A DNA stretch of 64,000 nt, from the NCBI GenBank assembly GCA_944322005.1, contig CALUNL010000005.1:1-64000 (forward strand), read 5' to 3'. Below the pieces are notes generated by a model. That model was not told where the DNA came from. It did no database searches and worked only from the letters and a program-made list of their open reading frames with translations. Positions 16,167 through 24,742 of the stretch are shown in pieces (position 1 is the stretch's first letter; each line of letters opens with the position of its first letter). Origin of the DNA: an uncultured Alistipes sp. (GTDB lineage Bacteria; Bacteroidota; Bacteroidia; Bacteroidales; Rikenellaceae). Made by a program: the position numbers and the translations under genes.

Positions 16167-16637
16167 ATGGCAAAAAAACTGAAATACTTGGTAATCCATT
16201 GCACCGCGACCCCGGCAGGGCGCGAAGTGAGTGCCGACGACATACGCCGTTGGCACACTTCGCCCGTGTCGCAGGGCGGGCGCGGCTGGAAGCAAGTGGG
16301 CTATACCGACCTGTTCCATCTTGACGGCAGCGTGGAACGACTCGTAAAGAACAACGAGGACATGAGCGTCGATCCGTGGGAGGTTACCAACGGAGCGGCA
16401 GGCTACAACAGCGTGAGCCGCCACATCGTCTATGCCGGAGGCGTTGACGCGAACGATGTGAACAAGGCGGTCGATACCCGCACCCCGGCGCAGAAGGAAG
16501 CCATGAAGCGTTATGTCTTGGATTTCCACAGGTGTTTTCCGGGCGTGAGGATTGTCGGCCATAACCAGCTTGCCGCAAAAGCCTGCCCGTCATTTGATGT
16601 GCCGGAGTGGCTTGAAAGCATCGGCATAAAGCAGTAG
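16167..16637 (+). CDS. N-acetylmuramoyl-L-alanine amidase (endolysin)
   Basis: This 156-residue amidase_2 enzyme cleaves the stem peptide from the glycan in peptidoglycan. Zinc ligands are visible as H11 in LVIHCTATP, H132 in IVGHNQL and C140 in KACPSFD, as in T7 lysozyme. It has no signal peptide, so a holin or other route is needed. I chose the ATG at 16167 because the sequence before it is out of register with the family. It is the first of the lysis genes. Confidence 0.93.
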   Translation: MAKKLKYLVIHCTATPAGREVSADDIRRWHTSPVSQGGRGWKQVGYTDLFHLDGSVERLVKNNEDMSVDPWEVTNGAAGYNSVSRHIVYAGGVDANDVNKAVDTRTPAQKEAMKRYVLDFHRCFPGVRIVGHNQLAAKACPSFDVPEWLESIGIKQ

Positions 16638-16643
16638 GATGGA

Positions 16644-17030
16644 ATGAGCAGCGAACTATTGACCATCATCGTGTCGTCGCTTGTAGCCGCCGTGTCCGCC
16701 CCGATAGGCGCATGGGTGAACAGCAAGATACTGCGGCAGAAATACGACATCGAAATAGGGCAGCTGAAAGCCGAGATGCAGAAGAAGCTGTCCGATGTCA
16801 AGGACAGCGAACTTGAAAACGTGCGCAAGGCGAGCGACATACTGATGGAAAACATAGTGAAGCCGCTCGAAACCGAAATAAAATCATTGAGGAGAGATGT
16901 CAACAAATTCCGCAAGGCGATTGAGAAAATACCTTCCTGCCCTATGGCTGACAACTGCCCTGTTTCTCGGCAGCTGCTCGCCGACGAGGCAGGTGACGAG
17001 CAGCGCGTCCCGGACGGAAACAAACAATGA
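16644..17030 (+). CDS. inner-membrane lysis protein (holin or i-spanin candidate)
   Basis: This 128-residue protein has an N-terminal membrane span (LLTIIVSSLVAAVSAPIGAWV, about 5-25) followed by a coiled coil (IEIGQLKAEMQKKLSDVKDS...). This is the shape of an Rz-type inner-membrane spanin, though a holin function cannot be excluded. It begins 6 bp after the endolysin gene. Its 3' end overlaps the next lipoprotein gene by 134 bp in another frame, like Rz/Rz1. Confidence 0.7.
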   Translation: MSSELLTIIVSSLVAAVSAPIGAWVNSKILRQKYDIEIGQLKAEMQKKLSDVKDSELENVRKASDILMENIVKPLETEIKSLRRDVNKFRKAIEKIPSCPMADNCPVSRQLLADEAGDEQRVPDGNKQ

Positions 17031-17454
17031 CTTCCGGCAGCGGATTGACAGTGCGATGACTGCCGACCTGTTGCACGAATTGGAGAGGTTGGAAAGTATC
17101 CGCAGCGACATTGAAACGGAAATAATCCTGTTTGACACCTCCCGACCGGCCGAACCCGACAGCGCAGGGTTGCGCGTACCGCCTGTACAGGCCATCGTGC
17201 GCCAGAGAGCGAAACAGGAGACCGACAGGAAAGAGACCGGGAACACCGAAGCCCGGATGACAAAGGACACATCGGTGGAGACCACCGACCAAGGCACGGA
17301 AACGGCCATCGGGCAAATAGAAACGGAACAGAAAGCCGGATGGTGGGAAACCGTCAAACGGTATGCCCTGACAGCCGTTTCAATCCCTATCGCCATATTG
17401 CTGATATGGCTATTGTATAAACTCGTAAAACTGTTCAGAAATGGAAAACAATGA
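16897..17454 (+). CDS. lipoprotein with C-terminal membrane span (spanin candidate)
   Basis: This 185-residue protein has a lipoprotein signal (ALWLTTALFLGSC, Cys near residue 27), a charged middle region, and a C-terminal membrane span (ALTAVSIPIAILLIWLLYKL, about 160-179). A protein tied to the outer membrane by lipid and to the inner membrane by a C-terminal span is the layout of unimolecular spanins. It overlaps the upstream membrane protein gene. It likely fuses the outer and inner membranes at the last step of lysis. Confidence 0.65.
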   Translation: MSTNSARRLRKYLPALWLTTALFLGSCSPTRQVTSSASRTETNNDFRQRIDSAMTADLLHELERLESIRSDIETEIILFDTSRPAEPDSAGLRVPPVQAIVRQRAKQETDRKETGNTEARMTKDTSVETTDQGTETAIGQIETEQKAGWWETVKRYALTAVSIPIAILLIWLLYKLVKLFRNGKQ

Positions 17455-17701
17455 GAAAACCACGGTAGAGCAGCCGGTGGAAAGCAGTACGGAAACGGCA
17501 GTGGCCAAGAAAGGCAAGTCCGCCGATACAAAGAAGTCCGCTTCTTCTGTTTTGGAGAAAGTCGGCAAGACAATTATCCGTGAACGGGGCTATGCGGAGG
17601 TGTTCGTGACCGCCGACGGTCAGGCGTTCAGGCTTGAAAGCGATGCCAAGAACCATGCCCGCAACCTGAAAGACCGCGAAGTGTTGAAAGTTAAAAAGTA
17701 G
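17441..17701 (+). CDS. hypothetical small late protein
   Basis: This is 86 residues, with a low-complexity acidic N-terminus (NEKTTVEQPVESSTETAVAK) followed by a compact basic-aromatic C-terminal half (YAEVFVTADGQAFRLESDAK). It lies between the spanin candidate (14-bp overlap) and the tail sheath gene (5-bp gap), the place where Mu-like phages keep a short linker gene of unknown role. Confidence 0.6.
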   Translation: MENNEKTTVEQPVESSTETAVAKKGKSADTKKSASSVLEKVGKTIIRERGYAEVFVTADGQAFRLESDAKNHARNLKDREVLKVKK

Positions 17702-17706
17702 AAAGA

Positions 17707-18879
17707 ATGAACAATCTTACCATCACGAGGCAGAACGGGAATGTCCCCAAGAGCTTGGCTGGTGAAGACCACATTTCGGGCTTTATCGCCTATCTGACCT
17801 CTGCGGAGATACCCGAAGCCTTCAAAATCGAACATGTGCAGGCCGTTTCCACCATCGACACGGCGGAGGCAGCCGGAATCACGGCTGATGCCGAATCGTG
17901 GTCGGTGCGCGTGCTGCACTATCACCTGAGCGAGATGTTCCGTGTAAACCCCGGCATATCGCTTTACCTTGGCATTTTCGCCAAGCCGGAAACCTACAAT
18001 TTCACGGAGATAAAGACCGTACAGAACTATTCCAGCGGTCGTATTCGCCAGATGGCAATCTGGGCGGGCGATGTGGCACTCGCCGCCGACGACCTTGTGA
18101 AGATACAGGGCGTTGCCGATGCCCTTGACGAGGAAAACGCCCCTTTGTCGGTACTGTACGCACCGAAAGTGGCAGATGTAACCAAGCTCCCGGCGGACGT
18201 TGCCGGAGGGAACAAATGCCGCGTCAGCGTGGTCATCGCGCAGGCGGGCAGTGGTGACGGTGCGGACTTGTATGCCGATGACTCCAACAAGACCGTCAAG
18301 ACCTCCGTTTCGGCCATCGGCATAGTCCTCGGTCTGTTGTCTGCGGCAGCCGTGCATCAGAGCATCGGCTGGGTCAAGAACTTCCCGACCGGCGTGAACG
18401 TACCGGCATTCGGCGACGGCAAGCTGCTGCGTGACCTCGACAAGGCCGTCATCGAGCAGCTTGACAGCGAGCGTTACATCTTTTTCCGTACCTATCCGGG
18501 CATATCGGACAGTTATGTGAACGACAGCCACACGATGGACGATGCCACGAGCGACTACGCCATGATAGAGAGCGTAAGGACGATGGACAAGGCCGTGCGC
18601 GGCATACGCACCTACCTTATCCCGGAACTCGGCGGGAACATCTACATCGATGCCGACACCGGCAAGATGCAGTCGTACAGCGTGACCCACTTGCAGACCA
18701 CTGCGGGAAAGGCACTCGAAGATATGGAGAAAGCCGGTGAGTTGAGCGGCTATGCCGTGGAGATAGACCCGGAACAGGACATACTCAGCACCTCGGAGGT
18801 GGAGGTTGTCATCAAGCAAGTGGCCGTGGGTGTCATGCGAAAGATAAAGGTAAAAATCGGATTTGCTAAATCAGTATAA
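17707..18879 (+). CDS. contractile tail sheath protein, DUF2586-type
   Basis: A 390-residue protein in the position of Mu gpL. It has the sheath-like NVHHxxG-style core (SIGWVKNFPTGVNV, then DRYIFFRTYPGISDSYVNDS-like stretch near 260-275) and a C-terminal domain with KVKIGF. The sheath surrounds the tube and contracts on infection. The tube gene follows 2 bp downstream. Confidence 0.88.
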   Translation: MNNLTITRQNGNVPKSLAGEDHISGFIAYLTSAEIPEAFKIEHVQAVSTIDTAEAAGITADAESWSVRVLHYHLSEMFRVNPGISLYLGIFAKPETYNFTEIKTVQNYSSGRIRQMAIWAGDVALAADDLVKIQGVADALDEENAPLSVLYAPKVADVTKLPADVAGGNKCRVSVVIAQAGSGDGADLYADDSNKTVKTSVSAIGIVLGLLSAAAVHQSIGWVKNFPTGVNVPAFGDGKLLRDLDKAVIEQLDSERYIFFRTYPGISDSYVNDSHTMDDATSDYAMIESVRTMDKAVRGIRTYLIPELGGNIYIDADTGKMQSYSVTHLQTTAGKALEDMEKAGELSGYAVEIDPEQDILSTSEVEVVIKQVAVGVMRKIKVKIGFAKSV

Positions 18880-18881
18880 CA

Positions 18882-19322
18882 ATGGCAAGCGTAATCAACA
18901 ACGGCATACCCTTGGTGAATGGTATGCTCCATTCATGGGCTGACATCGTGTGCGCCATCAATGGCGTACCCGTTACAGGCATAACAGCCATCGAATACGG
19001 CGATGACCAAGAAGTGGTAAACAAGTACGGTGCTGGCCGCCACCCGGTCGGCAGGGCAAAGGGGCGCATTACCCCGTCCGGGAAAATTACCCTGTATCAG
19101 GAGGAGGTGGAGTCCATACAGCGGCAAGCCCCCAACGGGCGTTTGCAGGACATAGCCCCCTTTGACATCACAGTGACCTATATCCCGGACAGCGGGATAG
19201 TGACCACGGACATCATCCGCAACTGCCAGTTCAAGGCCAACAGCCGCAAATGGAAAGAGGGCGACACAGGGCAGGAGGTGGAATTGGAACTCGTGCCGTC
19301 GCACATAGAATGGAATCACTAA
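18882..19322 (+). CDS. tail tube protein (Mu gpM-like)
   Basis: This 146-residue, beta-rich protein directly follows the sheath gene. It has the tube-family opening GMLHSWADIVCAINGVPVTG and later GRITPSGKITLYQEEVE. The length and order (sheath, tube, chaperone, tape measure) fit the contractile tail module. Confidence 0.87.
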   Translation: MASVINNGIPLVNGMLHSWADIVCAINGVPVTGITAIEYGDDQEVVNKYGAGRHPVGRAKGRITPSGKITLYQEEVESIQRQAPNGRLQDIAPFDITVTYIPDSGIVTTDIIRNCQFKANSRKWKEGDTGQEVELELVPSHIEWNH

Positions 19323-19328
19323 CAAAGA

Positions 19329-19682
19329 ATGAATATGGAAAACAAGGAAGAAGAAAAGAAGTATGCCGCCACTTACGACGGTGAGGTAAAAGAGAATGAC
19401 ATACAGCAATGGAAGAGCCGTTATGGCAAAGTTATCCGAATCGATGTGGTCGATGGTGATGAACTGCATGTCGGTTATTTCCACCGTCCGAAGCTCGAAA
19501 CGATGTCCGCCGTGAGCAAGATAGCCAAGACGGACGAAGTGAAGAGTGCGGAAGTGATGTTTGACAACTGCTGGCTTGGTGGCAGCAAGGCATTGCGCGA
19601 GGACACCGTCCTGTTCCTTGAAGTGACCAAGCAACTCGGCACCATCTTCAAGCACTGCATGTCGAGCCTAAAAAACTTGTAG
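19329..19682 (+). CDS. tail assembly chaperone, 0-frame product
   Basis: A 117-residue protein between the tube and tape measure genes, where tail assembly chaperones lie. It contains KVIRIDVVDGDELHVGYF and ends CMSSLKNL. The last codons before the stop are CTA AAA AAC, which hold the slippery heptamer A AAA AAC (19670-19676), so a fraction of ribosomes should shift to the -1 frame. Confidence 0.82.
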   Translation: MNMENKEEEKKYAATYDGEVKENDIQQWKSRYGKVIRIDVVDGDELHVGYFHRPKLETMSAVSKIAKTDEVKSAEVMFDNCWLGGSKALREDTVLFLEVTKQLGTIFKHCMSSLKNL

Positions 19683-19885
19683 AGGCGCATCTGCTTTCGG
19701 AGGACGACAACAAGCACGGCTTCGAAAAAGGATGCGCCCTCATACGGGCGAACTTGGGCATAGACCCGGAGAGATGCAGTTACGAGGAATGGGCTGCGAA
19801 CTATGCGCAGGCGTTGTGGCTTGAACAATGGAGGTTGAAAAACGAGGCGGGAATGATAGCCGCCTTATTCGGTGGGAAGAAGTAG
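19329..19885 (+). CDS. tail assembly chaperone, -1 frameshift product (gpG-T type)
   Basis: Shifting by -1 on A AAA AAC at 19670-19676 joins the 116 upstream codons to a second frame that stays open to the TAG at 19883-19885. It adds 69 residues, among them HGFEKGCALIRANLGIDP and QALWLEQWRLKN. That extension has no start codon of its own and is clearly protein-like, so frameshifting is the simplest explanation. Such gpG/gpGT pairs hold the tape measure during tail assembly in lambda and P2-like phages. The total product is 185 residues. Confidence 0.83.
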
Positions 19886-19886
19886 G

Positions 19887-20057
19887 TCAGTCGTTATGCA
19901 AGGCGGACCAGAATGCCCACCAAGGCAGCGAACCTGTGGAAGGCTTCCCCTTGAAACAGGAAACAATCATACGCAAGGCTACCACTACCAAGCCAAGAAC
20001 GCCAAGCAGCATGACAGCCCCGAATGCGTAAGCCACTATTTTAATAAGAATATCCAC
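19887..20057 (-). CDS. antisense-oriented 56-residue membrane peptide
   Basis: A minus-strand frame from GTG at 20055-20057 to TGA at 19887-19889 gives a hydrophobic peptide with IVAYAFGAVMLLGVLGLVVV as a membrane span, a Cys/basic segment and a Trp-rich tail (GSLPWWAFW). It fills the 224-bp gap between the chaperone stop and the tape measure start almost exactly, and a TATCTTTG -7 element lies 28 bp upstream. This looks like an independently expressed cargo gene (moron), perhaps for superinfection exclusion; the role is inferred. The GTG start is the only in-frame option after an upstream stop. Confidence 0.55.
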   Translation of the reverse strand: MDILIKIVAYAFGAVMLLGVLGLVVVALRMIVSCFKGKPSTGSLPWWAFWSALHND

Positions 20058-20084
20058 CGTATAATGTTATTTGTATCGACGCTT

Positions 20085-20092
20085 CAAAGATA
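20085..20092 (-). promoter_or_regulatory. -7 element (TATCTTTG) for the antisense membrane peptide
   Basis: On the minus strand the sequence reads TATCTTTG, an exact match to TAnnTTTG, placing a transcript start about 20 nt before the GTG start. No good -33 element is visible. Confidence 0.55.
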
Positions 20093-20109
20093 ATAAAAAT
20101 AATTGAGCC

Positions 20110-22260
20110 ATGCAGACGTTTGACTATCTTTTTAACGTGGGTGGCAATTATACCGCCGTCATAAATGGCATGACCGATGCCACCGGGGAATTCCGCGCCA
20201 GCGTGGAGACCGCCCAAAGCTGGATCGGCAAGCTGTCGGCGAAACTTGCCGTATTCGACCTGTTCAGGAATGCGGTGGAAAGCGTCAGCGGGGCATTTCA
20301 GGATTTAAGTCAAAGCGGCATCACGCTTGACAGCCAGATGCACGACCTGAGTGCCATTGCAGGGGTCACGGGCAAGACACTTGACGAGATAGAGGGGTAT
20401 GCCCGCGACAGTGCAAAGGCATTCGGCACGGATGCGGCAACGGCGGTGGAGGGCTACAAGCTGCTGCTGTCGCAGTTGTCGCCGGAATTGGGCAAATACC
20501 CGGAGGCCTTGCGGGCGATGGGTGATGCGATACAGACTACCTCCAAACTGATGGGGAATGACGGCACGGCGGCAGCCGAGGTGCTGACCACGGCCATGAA
20601 CCAATATGGCGTGAGCCTTGACGACCCAATAGAGGCGAGCCGCCGCATGGCGGAGATGATGAACGTGATGGCGGCAGCCGGACAGGAAGGCAGCGCGGAA
20701 CTCCCGGCCATAAAGGTCGCTTTGGAACAGTGCGGAATGGCGGCAAAAGCCGCCAACGTGAGTTTCGAGGAAACCAACGCCGCCATACAGGTGCTTGACA
20801 AGGCCGGGAAGAAAGGCAGCGAGGGCGGCGTTGCGCTGCGCAACACGCTGGCCATATTGGGGCAAGGCCGTTTCATGCCCAAGGACACGCGGGAGGCACT
20901 TGAAGCGGCGGGCATCGATGTCATCAGGCTTGCCGACACGAGCCTCACGCTGAAAGAGCGGCTCGACATGCTTGCGCCGGTGATGAACGATGCCGCCCTG
21001 TTCTCGAAGCTGTTCGGCATGGAAAACAGCAACGCAGCCCGTGCGCTGGTGCAGGGGCGCGACGAGCTTGCCCGTCTGACGGAGGCGATAACCGGCACCA
21101 ATTCGGCAGAGGAACAGGCCGCCATCGTGATGGACAGCTATGCCGAAAGACAGGCAAGGATAAACCAGACGATAGAGGATTTCAAAATTTCCATATTCCA
21201 AGCGACCGGTGATTTGACCATTTGGATGACCACCATAATGAACGCCCTGATACCTGTTTCTCAACTGATGCCGTTGTTTTCGGTTATGGGCAAACTCATG
21301 CTTTGGATAAAAGGTTTGAATTGGGCAGGCATGTGGTCAGGCATCATGCACTACGCACGTGCGGCAGGCATACAGATGGCGTTCATCAACCGCGAGCTTG
21401 CGACCGGGCAGATGGTTTCCAACGGTTTCATCGTCAATATCACCCGTGCCACGGTTGCCGTGGTGCGTTTCGCCACCGTCGGCCTTTTCCAAGCCTTGAA
21501 AGGGCTTGGAGCCTTGGTGCTGTCATTGGTGACAGGCGGTGCGACTTCCGCGACCTTTGCAGGGATAGCGAGTGCCTCATTCGGTGCATTCCGCACGGCG
21601 GCTGTTTCCGCCTGCCGCGCCGTGGGCATCGCGATAATGAACATCCCAATCATCGGCTGGATAGCGGCAGCCATCGCCGCGCTCATCGCCATAGGCGTTT
21701 ACTTCTGGAACACCTCGGCGAAATTCCGTGCCGTGCTGAAAGGTCTGTGGGCATCGTTCAAAGCCCTGTTCACCGGCATAGGCGACTTGGCACGCAACAC
21801 CTTCGGTGCGATTGGCGACCTGCTCAAAGCCTGTTTCAACCTTGATGCCGCCGGTATCGATGCGGCGTTGTCGAAACTTAAAAAGGGGTTTTCCGACTAC
21901 GGCAGCCAAATCGGCAAGGCTTTCAACGAGGCATACGATGCGGAGATGGAGGCCGCTAAGAAAGAAGAGGAAGCCAAGAAAGACCCGGATGACAACAAGG
22001 GTGGAGACCCAGACCCTGTGCCGACAGTGCCGACCGTCAACCCGACGACCCCCAACCCTACGGGCGGCAGCCTTGCGGGTGTCGGCAGCAGTGCTGCGGG
22101 CGGCAGCGGCCAGATACGGAACATCACCGTCACCATCGACAAACTCGTGGAGAAGTTTGAAATCCACACCACCAATTTGAAAGAGGACGCGGGTCGTGTC
22201 AAGGACATGGTAGCCGAAGCCCTGTTGTCCGCGTTGAACGATGTAAACCTTGCAGTGTAA
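20110..22260 (+). CDS. tail tape measure protein
   Basis: This 716-residue protein has the TP901-type core, with repeated helices such as QSGITLDSQMHDLSAIAGVTGK, AAEVLTTAMNQYGVSLDD and AAIQVLDKAGKKGSEGG. Hydrophobic segments between about 360 and 540 would form the membrane-inserting part, and a low-complexity Pro/Gly/Thr region precedes the C-terminal helix. It sets tail length and helps DNA cross the membrane. Its stop overlaps the next start. Confidence 0.92.
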   Translation: MQTFDYLFNVGGNYTAVINGMTDATGEFRASVETAQSWIGKLSAKLAVFDLFRNAVESVSGAFQDLSQSGITLDSQMHDLSAIAGVTGKTLDEIEGYARDSAKAFGTDAATAVEGYKLLLSQLSPELGKYPEALRAMGDAIQTTSKLMGNDGTAAAEVLTTAMNQYGVSLDDPIEASRRMAEMMNVMAAAGQEGSAELPAIKVALEQCGMAAKAANVSFEETNAAIQVLDKAGKKGSEGGVALRNTLAILGQGRFMPKDTREALEAAGIDVIRLADTSLTLKERLDMLAPVMNDAALFSKLFGMENSNAARALVQGRDELARLTEAITGTNSAEEQAAIVMDSYAERQARINQTIEDFKISIFQATGDLTIWMTTIMNALIPVSQLMPLFSVMGKLMLWIKGLNWAGMWSGIMHYARAAGIQMAFINRELATGQMVSNGFIVNITRATVAVVRFATVGLFQALKGLGALVLSLVTGGATSATFAGIASASFGAFRTAAVSACRAVGIAIMNIPIIGWIAAAIAALIAIGVYFWNTSAKFRAVLKGLWASFKALFTGIGDLARNTFGAIGDLLKACFNLDAAGIDAALSKLKKGFSDYGSQIGKAFNEAYDAEMEAAKKEEEAKKDPDDNKGGDPDPVPTVPTVNPTTPNPTGGSLAGVGSSAAGGSGQIRNITVTIDKLVEKFEIHTTNLKEDAGRVKDMVAEALLSALNDVNLAV

Positions 22261-22865
22261 TGTTGTCACCCATAAGCATATCATTCGTTGCGGCAGGAGC
22301 CGCCATACAGGCCAAGGGTCTGCTGTACCGTTTCAAGCCGTCGCGGACGGGTCAGTCGCCCGACTGGTCGAACAGCGGGATGCAGCCCGTGACCCACGAG
22401 CTGGGCAGCCCTATAACCGACAAGCGGTATTGGGAGGGGCGTTATGCCCTGTGCGAGCTGACCTTGCAGGACGAGGCCGGTGAACGGCTCGTGATGAACG
22501 ACGCGGTGGTTGCGGTGAGCCGGGCGAAGAATATCGTGACCACGCAGCTGGTGGGGCGCGACGGCACGGTGAAGGAATACATCAACGCCGGGGACTACCA
22601 GCTGAATATCTTGGTGGGCGTGGCGGCTGTACGCGACGGCGTGATAGTGGACGAATACCCCGAAGACGGGCTGAGGGAACTGCGTGCGTTCCTTGACGGG
22701 AACACGGCATTGCAAGTACACAGCGCGTTCCTCGACATCTTCGACATCAACCGGGTGGTGATAAAAAGCTATTCGCTGACACAGGACACTGCGAGCAACT
22801 ACCAGAGCCTGACCATATCGGCGATAAGCGATGAAGAGTACACCATATACGGAACAGATTATTAA
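22260..22865 (+). CDS. tail/baseplate protein (DUF6046-like)
   Basis: A 201-residue protein follows the tape measure gene, where Mu has its N (DNA circularisation/tail) gene. It has SPDWSNSGMQPVTHELGSPI near 35-55 and FLDIFDINRVVIKSYSLTQD near 160-180. I recall the DUF6046 pattern from Bacteroidales phages but cannot confirm it here. A connector between tube and baseplate hub is the likely role. Confidence 0.6.
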   Translation: MLSPISISFVAAGAAIQAKGLLYRFKPSRTGQSPDWSNSGMQPVTHELGSPITDKRYWEGRYALCELTLQDEAGERLVMNDAVVAVSRAKNIVTTQLVGRDGTVKEYINAGDYQLNILVGVAAVRDGVIVDEYPEDGLRELRAFLDGNTALQVHSAFLDIFDINRVVIKSYSLTQDTASNYQSLTISAISDEEYTIYGTDY

Positions 22866-22901
22866 ACGGCATTTAATGGACGGTTAAACGGCATTGAAAC
22901 G

Positions 22902-23858
22902 ATGTACAGGCTTACGGCAAAAATAACGATAGATGGCGGACGGCGGTGGCAGCTTGAAGAAGTCACGGCGGTAGAAATCACGCGTGACACCGAGAAGCTG
23001 ACCGACGAATGCAGGATAACGCTGCCCAAAAAAGTGAAGTGGGACGGCGAGCCGGATATTCCCGTGCGCCGTGGCGACATGGTGTCCGTGTCACTCGGCT
23101 ACGACGGCGAGCTTCAAGCCGCTTTTTCCGGTTATGTGCGTGACGTGGGCTTCAAGACACCCATTGTATTGGTATGCGAGGATGAGATGTTCAAATTGAA
23201 GCAACAGCCTGCGCAGAAGAAAGCATACCGCAACGTGGATTTGGAAACCCTGCTCAAAGACCAAGGCATAGGTTGCGAAATCCGGGTATTCGGCGAACAA
23301 CGGCTCGGACAGTACCGCGTGACCGCCGACACGGTAGCCTCGCTGCTTGGCAAGTTGCAGCAACAGGGCATCCGCTCGTTTTTCCGCACGGAGGACGGGC
23401 AGCCGGTGCTTTACTGCGGTGTCCTGTTCGAGCGGGAAACCTCCCCGTCGCAGGTCTTTGCCACCGGGCTGAACATCATCGACGACCAAAGCCTCGAACA
23501 ACAGCAAGCCGACACGATGCGGTTGCGCGTTAAGGCCGTGTCGCTTATGCCGGACAACAAGAAGGTAAAAGTCGAAGTGGGTGATGCCGACGGCGAACTG
23601 CGCGTGCTGCACACCTACAACAAGACGGAAAGCGAATTGAAAGCATGGGCTGAGCAGGAGGTGAAACGGTTGAAACGCGACGGGCTTACCGGGAGTTTCA
23701 AGACCTTCGGTTATCGGCTCGTCGATAAACTTGATGTGATAGGCATGAAGATAGACGGCGAGAAGAAAGGCTGCTATCAAGTGAAGAAGAATGTGATAAA
23801 ATATGACACGGGCGGTTTCCGTCAGGAAATCACCCTCGGTTACAGGGTAGCGGAATGA
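22902..23858 (+). CDS. baseplate hub protein (gpD / Mu gp44-like)
   Basis: This 318-residue protein has late-control gpD features: an opening beta domain (ITRDTEKLTDECRITLPKKV), DIPVRRGDMVSVSLGYDGEL near 50-70, a middle domain and a C-terminal FKTFGYRLVDKLDVIGMKID. These hub proteins form the ring that holds the spike. A TTTAAT dyad precedes it (22872-22888). Its last codon overlaps the spike gene start. Confidence 0.82.
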   Translation: MYRLTAKITIDGGRRWQLEEVTAVEITRDTEKLTDECRITLPKKVKWDGEPDIPVRRGDMVSVSLGYDGELQAAFSGYVRDVGFKTPIVLVCEDEMFKLKQQPAQKKAYRNVDLETLLKDQGIGCEIRVFGEQRLGQYRVTADTVASLLGKLQQQGIRSFFRTEDGQPVLYCGVLFERETSPSQVFATGLNIIDDQSLEQQQADTMRLRVKAVSLMPDNKKVKVEVGDADGELRVLHTYNKTESELKAWAEQEVKRLKRDGLTGSFKTFGYRLVDKLDVIGMKIDGEKKGCYQVKKNVIKYDTGGFRQEITLGYRVAE

Positions 23859-24466
23859 GCAACATAAAGGATTTGATAAGGGAATTGGCCAAGGGCGACG
23901 GCGAGGCATACGGCCTTATATGCACCGTGGACTCCGTCGATAAAGAGGCGCGGACTGTGGACTGCACCCCGATAGACGAGGGCGCACCGCTGCTGGGCGT
24001 TAATCTGCAAGCCAACCAAGGCAGCAGTTTCGGCGTGGTGTCCTTCCCCCGTGTCGGCAGTTATGTCGTGGTCGGTTTTGTGGCCGATGGCAGCGCGGGC
24101 GTGGTGTTGCTGACCGACAACATCGAAAGCGTGGAGATAACGACCGCCGAGGACAAGAGCCGCGCCGTGATAGACGATGACGGTGTGCGCATCAATGTGG
24201 GCAATGACACCAGCGCGGAACTGACTGCGGACGGCATCGTGCTGAATGGCGGCAGCCTTGGCGGATTGGTAAAAGTGGAGGAACTGACCGGGCGGCTCAA
24301 CACCATAGAGAACGATATAAACAGCCTTAAAAGCGTGTTCACGGGATGGGTACCCGCGCCGCAGGATGGTGGAGCCGCATTGAAAAGCTCGGTGGCATCG
24401 TGGGCTGGGCAACGCCTGACTCCGACGAAACGCGGCGATTATGAAAATGAAAAGGTGAAACAATGA
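23855..24466 (+). CDS. baseplate spike protein (gpV / Mu gp45-like)
   Basis: A 203-residue protein with an OB-fold-like N-terminus (AYGLICTVDSVDKEARTVDC) and a run of short beta repeats in the middle (VRINVGNDTSAELTADGIVL) typical of the spike beta-helix. This tip pierces the outer membrane. The order hub, spike, gp46 is that of Mu. Confidence 0.85.
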   Translation: MSNIKDLIRELAKGDGEAYGLICTVDSVDKEARTVDCTPIDEGAPLLGVNLQANQGSSFGVVSFPRVGSYVVVGFVADGSAGVVLLTDNIESVEITTAEDKSRAVIDDDGVRINVGNDTSAELTADGIVLNGGSLGGLVKVEELTGRLNTIENDINSLKSVFTGWVPAPQDGGAALKSSVASWAGQRLTPTKRGDYENEKVKQ

Positions 24467-24741
24467 AAGGGCTTGTGACGGACATAGCGACCGGCGACCT
24501 GCTCGTGGAGAAAGGCGGGGCGGTGATAGCCGACAACGAGGTGCAAGTGGTGGAGAACGTGCTTCTGGCCACTCGCGGCGACTTCAAGGAACACCCCTTG
24601 GTCGGCGCGGAAACCCGGCAGCAGCTGAGCGGCGAGAAAGATGTGATGTGGCCGACACAGACCAAGAAGATGATAAAGGAGTGCGGCGTCGAAGTGCGCA
24701 AGGTAAGCATGGCGGACGACGGCACTGTAACGATAGAATGA
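24463..24741 (+). CDS. baseplate wedge protein, gp25/Mu gp46-like
   Basis: This 92-residue protein belongs to the GPW/gp25 type by position and by the internal motif VENVLLATRGDFKEHPLVGA, where the (L/I)xTxxGxxxxxPxxG pattern is typical. It forms part of the wedge that triggers sheath contraction. Confidence 0.85.
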   Translation: MKGLVTDIATGDLLVEKGGAVIADNEVQVVENVLLATRGDFKEHPLVGAETRQQLSGEKDVMWPTQTKKMIKECGVEVRKVSMADDGTVTIE

Positions 24742-24742
24742 A

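Noticed and set aside
19872-20093. A plus-strand frame of 73 residues before the tape measure gene
   Set aside because: It has low-complexity, non-protein-like composition; the opposite strand gives a membrane peptide with a promoter that fits the gap.
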